Positions 5,164 through 8,201 of a stretch of DNA of 8,201 nt are shown in pieces (the stretch's first letter is position 1; every line of letters begins with the position of its first letter). The stretch is from Planctomycetota bacterium (GTDB taxonomy: Bacteria; Planctomycetota; Phycisphaerae; WQYP01). The stretch is taken from NCBI GenBank assembly GCA_021780285.1, contig JAJXZA010000176.1:1-8201 (forward strand), given 5' to 3'. The notes beneath the pieces are model-generated. The model saw nothing but the letters and a program-made list of their open reading frames with translations, searched no databases and was not told where the DNA came from. The translations under genes were made by a program, and so were the position numbers.

Positions 5164-5381
5164 AATGGTCGGAATTATGGCGTGGGCCTGCTAATTTTCC
5201 GGGCGGCACTGGGATTGCAGTTGTTGCGGCCCGGGCGTGTGACGGACGCTCCTATTGAGCCGCCGGCTTGCCGGTGGTAACCAGTTTGCAGCCCGTGGCG
5301 AGCCATTCCGCGGCGGCCCGGTGTGGCCTGAAGCCCGATTTATTGATAGACGCGTCGAAGATTTCAGCCGATAACTGATGC

Positions 5382-5409
5382 TTGCACTGGGCATTGGGCC
5401 GGGTAATCT
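5382..5409 (+). promoter_or_regulatory. sigma70-like promoter of the small membrane protein
   Basis: TTGCAC (5382-5387) and TAATCT (5404-5409) are 16 bases apart. The start would be near 5416, about 37 bases before the ATG at 5453. Confidence 0.45.
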
Positions 5410-5452
5410 GAAGTAGCCGAGATTGTAACGGCCCTGTGCAGGAGTATACCGG

Positions 5453-5869
5453 ATGGCTGGTTCAGGAAATGTGCCACGGGAATTGTCGCTGGCGTTTGCC
5501 GCCGGCGTGGTGGGAGCCATGGTCAATGCCGGCGCATTTTGGCTTTGCCAAAGGACGAATATTCTTGCGTTGCTGCATTGCAAGCTGTCGGCGCCGTTTG
5601 GTCCGCCCTGGTTTTATCAGCATGTTACCTGGGGTGGATTGTTCGGCTTGCTGTTTGCCCTGCCGCTGCTGCGGCAGTCGCCTTTTAAGCGCGGACTGCT
5701 CTTAGGCCTGGCCCCAACCGCGTTCGCCTTGTTTGTAGTGCTGCCATTTTTTGTTCACAAACACATGCTGGGCCTGGCCCTGGGCTACACCACACCATTG
5801 TTTGTGCTGGTATTCAACCTGATTTGGGGCGTGGCCACTGCCTTGTGGCTCTCGATGGCCGAGCAATAA
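5453..5869 (+). CDS. small four-helix integral membrane protein, unknown function
   Basis: The 138-residue product has four hydrophobic segments at about residues 11-31, 57-73, 81-101 and 105-133. The first is preceded by a short polar N-terminus and there is no cut site, so it is an inner-membrane protein. Notable residues inside or near the helices are N25, W60-GG, the double proline P51-P52 before helix 2, H102-x-H104 after helix 3, and N122/W125-G in helix 4. The general pattern (GG-L-F-G-L-L-F-A-L-P; N-x2-WG) loosely recalls small YagU-like membrane proteins, but I would not assign that family without a profile search. AGGAG at 5440-5444 lies 8 bases before the ATG, and a promoter is placed at 5382-5409. 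It is probably monocistronic, convergent with the rluA-family gene. Confidence 0.78.
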   Translation: MAGSGNVPRELSLAFAAGVVGAMVNAGAFWLCQRTNILALLHCKLSAPFGPPWFYQHVTWGGLFGLLFALPLLRQSPFKRGLLLGLAPTAFALFVVLPFFVHKHMLGLALGYTTPLFVLVFNLIWGVATALWLSMAEQ

Positions 5870-5880
5870 CACCCAACGCC

Positions 5881-5948
5881 GAGCAACGATGCCTTGGGCC
5901 GCCATATCAGAAGATGGACGACGTGACGTAGGCTGCCGGAGGTTGCTC
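5881..5948. other. 7-bp inverted repeat in the convergent gap
   Basis: GAGCAAC (5881-5887) and GTTGCTC (5942-5948) are perfect complements 54 bases apart. They span the gap between the membrane protein and the end of the rluA-family gene, with a T-rich stretch following on the plus strand inside the rluA 3' end. A long-loop bidirectional terminator is possible; chance is also possible. Confidence 0.2.
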
Positions 5949-5949
5949 T

Positions 5950-6960
5950 TTATCTTGGCTTTTTCTTTTGACCCAAGCGGCGCTCGGCGGGTGCTTTGGG
6001 CAAAAATGGCGGCTCGCTGGTGAAGGTCATTTCGCGGCCGGTATGCGGATGCTTAAATACCAGCCGCGAGGCATGCAGCGCCAATCTTTGGCCTAAGGAA
6101 GCTTTTGCGCCAGGTTGTCGCGGCGCCGATTGCCCGCGCCGCCCGGCGGGCGTACCGCCTGGGCGTTCCTGCTGATGGCCTTTGCCGCCGCTTTGGCCGT
6201 ATACATCATCGCCTACCACCGGATGGCCGATGGCCAGCATCTGCACGCGAATTTGATGCTTGCGGCCGGTGTATAGCCGGCAGCGCACGTGAGACACAAC
6301 GCTCCTGTCACCGCCCCGCTTCGCCAGCAACTGATAGTCCAGCACGGCCTTGCGGCCATCGGCAGCGCTTCGGGCAATGACCACGCGCCCGTCGCCGCGC
6401 TCTACAAGTGAATGAGTCAATTTACCGGCTGCAGGCGCAACGGCTCCATGCACCAGCAGATCGTACTCGCGTGTAATGGTATGCCGTCGAAACTGCATCT
6501 TGAGGTTTGCCAGCGACCGCACATCGCGGGCGAAAACCAGAAGGCCCGAGGCGGCGCGATCCAGCCGGTGTACCAGGTACACCGCGGCCTTGCTGTTGTG
6601 CTGAGCCGCATGACGCTGCAGAATCGCCAGCGCGGTGGGCCGCTTTTCCTTTTCATCGGTGGCGGTAAGAAGGCCGGCGGGCTTAACAATCACGATTACC
6701 TGAGCGTCGGAATATGCGATCTCAAGGCCTTCGGGTATGTTTTCCTGCCGCGGCGATGAGTGTGCCGGCGCTATACTGACAACCGCATGATCTGCCAATG
6801 GCTCTTTGAGCGAGCGCACGATCTTGCCATCGGCCAGCACGCGACCATCGGCCAACAGTCGGCGGAGCGTGCTTCTTGACGCCTGCGGCAGCAGGCGCTG
6901 CAGGTGCGGCATCACGCCGCCGCTGGAGGGTTGTAAGTGTTCGGGCGGGCTGTCGGTCAT
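5950..6960 (-). CDS. RluA-family 23S rRNA/tRNA pseudouridine synthase
   Basis: The enzyme converts specific uridines in structured RNA to pseudouridine. The 336-residue protein starts with an S4-like RNA-binding domain (about 17-65: MPHLQRLLPQASRSTLRRLL, then DGRVLADGK). The catalytic domain follows, with KPAGLLT at 93-99 and the family signature HRLDRAASGLLVFAR at 131-145, where D134 is the catalytic aspartate. TGRKHQIR (231-238) and GHPVVGDDVYG (245-255) follow, and LALHASRLVFKHPHTG closes the fold. Between residues 256 and 289 is a Gly/Gln/Arg/Pro-rich insert without secondary structure, where relatives usually go straight on to the LHA-x-L motif. The C-terminus is very basic (GQKKKPR). 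The target uridine (RluC, RluD or other type) cannot be decided. The ATG overlaps the parB stop as ATGA (6957-6960), so translation is probably coupled to parB. Confidence 0.93.
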   Translation of the reverse strand: MTDSPPEHLQPSSGGVMPHLQRLLPQASRSTLRRLLADGRVLADGKIVRSLKEPLADHAVVSIAPAHSSPRQENIPEGLEIAYSDAQVIVIVKPAGLLTATDEKEKRPTALAILQRHAAQHNSKAAVYLVHRLDRAASGLLVFARDVRSLANLKMQFRRHTITREYDLLVHGAVAPAAGKLTHSLVERGDGRVVIARSAADGRKAVLDYQLLAKRGGDRSVVSHVRCRLYTGRKHQIRVQMLAIGHPVVGDDVYGQSGGKGHQQERPGGTPAGRRGQSAPRQPGAKASLGQRLALHASRLVFKHPHTGREMTFTSEPPFLPKAPAERRLGQKKKPR

Positions 6961-7919
6961 TGGATGGCGCCTGTGATGCGGTCAAACTCGTCGAATGTAA
7001 AATATTGAATGACGATTTTACCTGTGCCCTTGCGCCGCCCCGGAAAGATGCGAAGCTTGGTGCCCAGTTTGCGCGAAAGCTCCTGTTCCAGCTCAATAAT
7101 ATGGGCGCTTTTAACGGTACGCTGATGCTGGGCTACCGTGGTTGTTTCGCCCGACGGGTCCTGAGCTATGGCGGATGCCAGAGTTTCAAGCTCGCGTACA
7201 CTCAGGCCTTCGTCGGCGACGCGGCGAGCGAGAATCTCCTGGCGGGTGTGGTCGTCAATGCCGGCGAGTATTTTGGCGTGGCCGAAGGTAACGGCGCCGG
7301 CGGCGATCATGTCTTGAACGGCGGTATTCAGTTCCAGCAAACGCAGAAAATTGCTGATGGTGACGCGCTCTTCGCCAAGGTGGCTGGCGGCCTGCTGGTG
7401 CGTGAGATGAAATCGTTCAATATAGGCGCGGTAGGCGCGGGCGCGTTCGATGGGGTTGAGATTTTCACGCTGGATGTTTTCAACCAAAGCCCATTCAGAC
7501 TGGTTCTCGTCGGTGGCATCGGTACGAATGACCGCGGGTATGCTCGTCAGGCCGGCCTGGCGGGCGGCTTCGGTGCGGCGGTGGCCTGCGACGAGCTGAT
7601 AGCGCTGCCCGACCGGGCGGAGAATAACCGGTTGCAGGACGCCGCTGACACGGATGGAGTTTACAAGGTCCGCCAGGGCGGCAGGTTCAATGGATTGCCG
7701 CGGTTGATGCGGATTGGGGTCTATAGCGTCGAGGGGCACAAGAGCCTGGCCGGCAGGCGATTGTGTATTAGACGTATCTAGATGTGTAGAGTTGATAATC
7801 GCTGTGCCATTGCCGGCTGCGGCCGCGTGAGGCGCGGCGGGTTGTGATGCGGGCGCCGGCTGCGAGCTGATGAGCGAGCTTAGTCCGCGTCCCAGGCGTG
7901 GCTTGGGGTTACCGGCCAT
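6957..7919 (-). CDS. parB: chromosome partitioning protein ParB (Spo0J type)
   Basis: ParB binds parS, loads as a CTP-dependent clamp and organises the origin region for segregation. The 320-residue protein has the N-terminal RLGRGLSSLI (8-17) that contacts ParA. A Pro/Ala/Gln-rich linker (about 18-58) follows, then the ParB/Srx nuclease-like domain with GVLQPV (93-98), the CTP-site motif GHRRTEAA (112-119) and ENIQREN (147-153). The helix-turn-helix region is at about 172-197 (LTHQQAASHLGEERVTISNF). The C-terminal dimerisation domain (about 272-320) contains LGTKLRIFPG and KIVIQYFTFDEFDRI. The CTP motif has His113 where Glu is commonest (GERR). The ribosome site (AAGGAG on the complement, about 7933-7928) lies 8 bases before the ATG at 7919. 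A parS site and promoter lie about 100 bases upstream. No parA is seen upstream in the window, which is unusual for a chromosomal parB. Confidence 0.96.
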   Translation of the reverse strand: MAGNPKPRLGRGLSSLISSQPAPASQPAAPHAAAAGNGTAIINSTHLDTSNTQSPAGQALVPLDAIDPNPHQPRQSIEPAALADLVNSIRVSGVLQPVILRPVGQRYQLVAGHRRTEAARQAGLTSIPAVIRTDATDENQSEWALVENIQRENLNPIERARAYRAYIERFHLTHQQAASHLGEERVTISNFLRLLELNTAVQDMIAAGAVTFGHAKILAGIDDHTRQEILARRVADEGLSVRELETLASAIAQDPSGETTTVAQHQRTVKSAHIIELEQELSRKLGTKLRIFPGRRKGTGKIVIQYFTFDEFDRITGAIQ

Positions 7920-8017
7920 GAAGAGTTCTCCTTAAAAGGATGCCGCCGGTACGTGGATTTATACCAGCAGCCCCGCCACCGCCTCAACGTCCGATAATAT
8001 ATTCATGAACGTCGCGG

Positions 8018-8033
8018 TGTTCTACGTGGAACA
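8018..8033. promoter_or_regulatory. parS: parS centromere site
   Basis: TGTTCTACGTGGAACA is a 16-base palindrome with a single break in symmetry. It differs from the common bacterial parS form TGTTCCACGTGGAACA at one position (T instead of C at base 6). It lies 99 bases from the start of parB and overlaps the -10 box of the parB promoter by one base, so bound ParB would cover the transcription start. An 8-base core copy (TACGTGGA) recurs at 7950-7957 but lacks the flanking arms. Confidence 0.9.
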
Positions 8034-8060
8034 TTATGATGGTTACAGGGTAAATGTCAA
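8033..8060 (-). promoter_or_regulatory. promoter of the parB-rluA operon
   Basis: On the complement, TTGACA (8060-8055, perfect -35) and CATAAT (8038-8033) are 16 bases apart. The start would fall near 8026, in the middle of the parS site, leaving a leader of about 107 bases before the parB ATG. Repression by ParB or by ParB spreading is the expected consequence. Confidence 0.72.
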
Positions 8061-8201
8061 ATGCCTGCGGAAATGTACGAGCCGGTTGCGTTGTCTTAAA
8101 CCGCTTGACTGAAGCTGATTTGTGCAGAGGCGGTGAAAGGCGTTACCCGCAGATGTGAGGCATCAGGTCGTTTTATTACGTTTAAATAAGGGCGGGCTGC
8201 C
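8061..8201. other. no gene recognised to the window edge
   Basis: Stops occur in most frames. One minus-strand frame is open from the right edge for 34 codons, ending with TAA near 8097-8099; its residues (for example SHLRVTPFTASAQISFSQAV) do not resemble a ParA C-terminus or any family I know, so it is not called. An A/T-rich patch at about 8168-8189 (TTTTATTACGTTTAAATAAG) may belong to a promoter region of the next gene. Confidence 0.5.

Larger units (their letters stand above)
5076..5452. other. non-coding divergent region between infC and the membrane-protein gene
   Basis: This stretch holds the infC leader and promoter (minus, 5135-5163) and a separate promoter for the membrane protein (plus, 5382-5409). 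Between them, about 5165-5380 shows no gene. It contains only GC-rich partial palindromes, such as CCGGC/GCCGG near 5262-5273 and CCGGGC with GCCCGG around 5199-5235, to which I assign no role. A 130-codon minus-strand frame across it runs into the membrane gene's antisense strand and looks spurious. Confidence 0.65.

Noticed and set aside
5063..5209. N-terminal extension of infC to ATG 5209
   Set aside because: The extension lies across the infC promoter, has no ribosome site at the ATG and is unlike IF-3; the ATT start explains the data better.
5191..5583. Minus-strand 130-codon ORF over the infC-membrane protein gap
   Set aside because: It overlaps the membrane protein's start region in antisense, has proline/arginine-rich low-complexity sequence and no ribosome site.
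6876..7781. Plus-strand open frame of 301 codons
   Set aside because: It is antisense to parB and the start of the rluA-family gene, both firmly identified; the translation shows no family pattern.
7950..7957. Second parS site (TACGTGGA)
   Set aside because: Only the 8-base core matches; the flanking arms needed for the 16-base palindrome are absent.
8097..8201. C-terminal end of parA on the minus strand at the right edge
   Set aside because: A 34-codon frame is open from the edge, but its residues do not resemble ParA and it is too short to support.

Overview
The window carries ordinary chromosomal housekeeping genes (infC, parB with a parS site, a pseudouridine synthase of the RluA family) beside a pair of exported PEP-CTERM proteins. 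The C-terminal tags, of the type PEPASLAMLGLGG followed by a leucine stretch and RRRK, together with a GC-rich, strongly GC3-biased coding style and an extended IF-3, suggest a planctomycete, perhaps of the Phycisphaerae. That is an inference from style, not a marker-gene assignment, and other PEP-CTERM phyla remain possible. I see no mobile element, CRISPR array, tRNA or rRNA.

Layout. 1-354 (+) is the C-terminal part of a CPBP/CAAX-type membrane protease, cut by the window edge. After it come a doubtful 34-residue signal-peptide-like ORF (386-490, +) and a convergent NAD-dependent sugar epimerase/dehydratase (456-1427, -). Positions 1428-1934 are non-coding; they hold a sigma70-like promoter (1652-1679) and several perfect hairpins that look like a structured leader for the next gene. 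Two paralogous PEP-CTERM proteins follow (1935-2720 and 2826-3623, +), with the same GAGGGAG ribosome site and related ends, closed by a strong intrinsic terminator (3705-3748). An unrecognised beta-rich protein (3776-4426, +) then runs tail-to-tail into translation initiation factor IF-3 (4436-5062, -). The IF-3 start is an ATT codon, placed by its ribosome site and by a promoter (5135-5163) lying inside the longer open frame. A small four-helix membrane protein with its own promoter and ribosome site follows (5453-5869, +). Last comes the minus-strand pair parB (6957-7919) and rluA-family gene (5950-6960), overlapping by 4 bases. Upstream of parB a good promoter directly abuts a near-consensus parS site (8018-8033).

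How the parts work together. The PEP-CTERM pair looks like a two-gene export unit whose products would be handled by an exosortase encoded elsewhere. ParB bound at the parS beside its own promoter would mark an origin-proximal chromosome region and probably represses its own operon; no parA is seen in the 282 bases upstream. IF-3 probably controls itself through its ATT start. I found no clearly new multi-gene system. The most interesting signals are the structured leader of the PEP-CTERM unit, the parS/promoter overlap, and infC apparently separated from rpmI-rplT.
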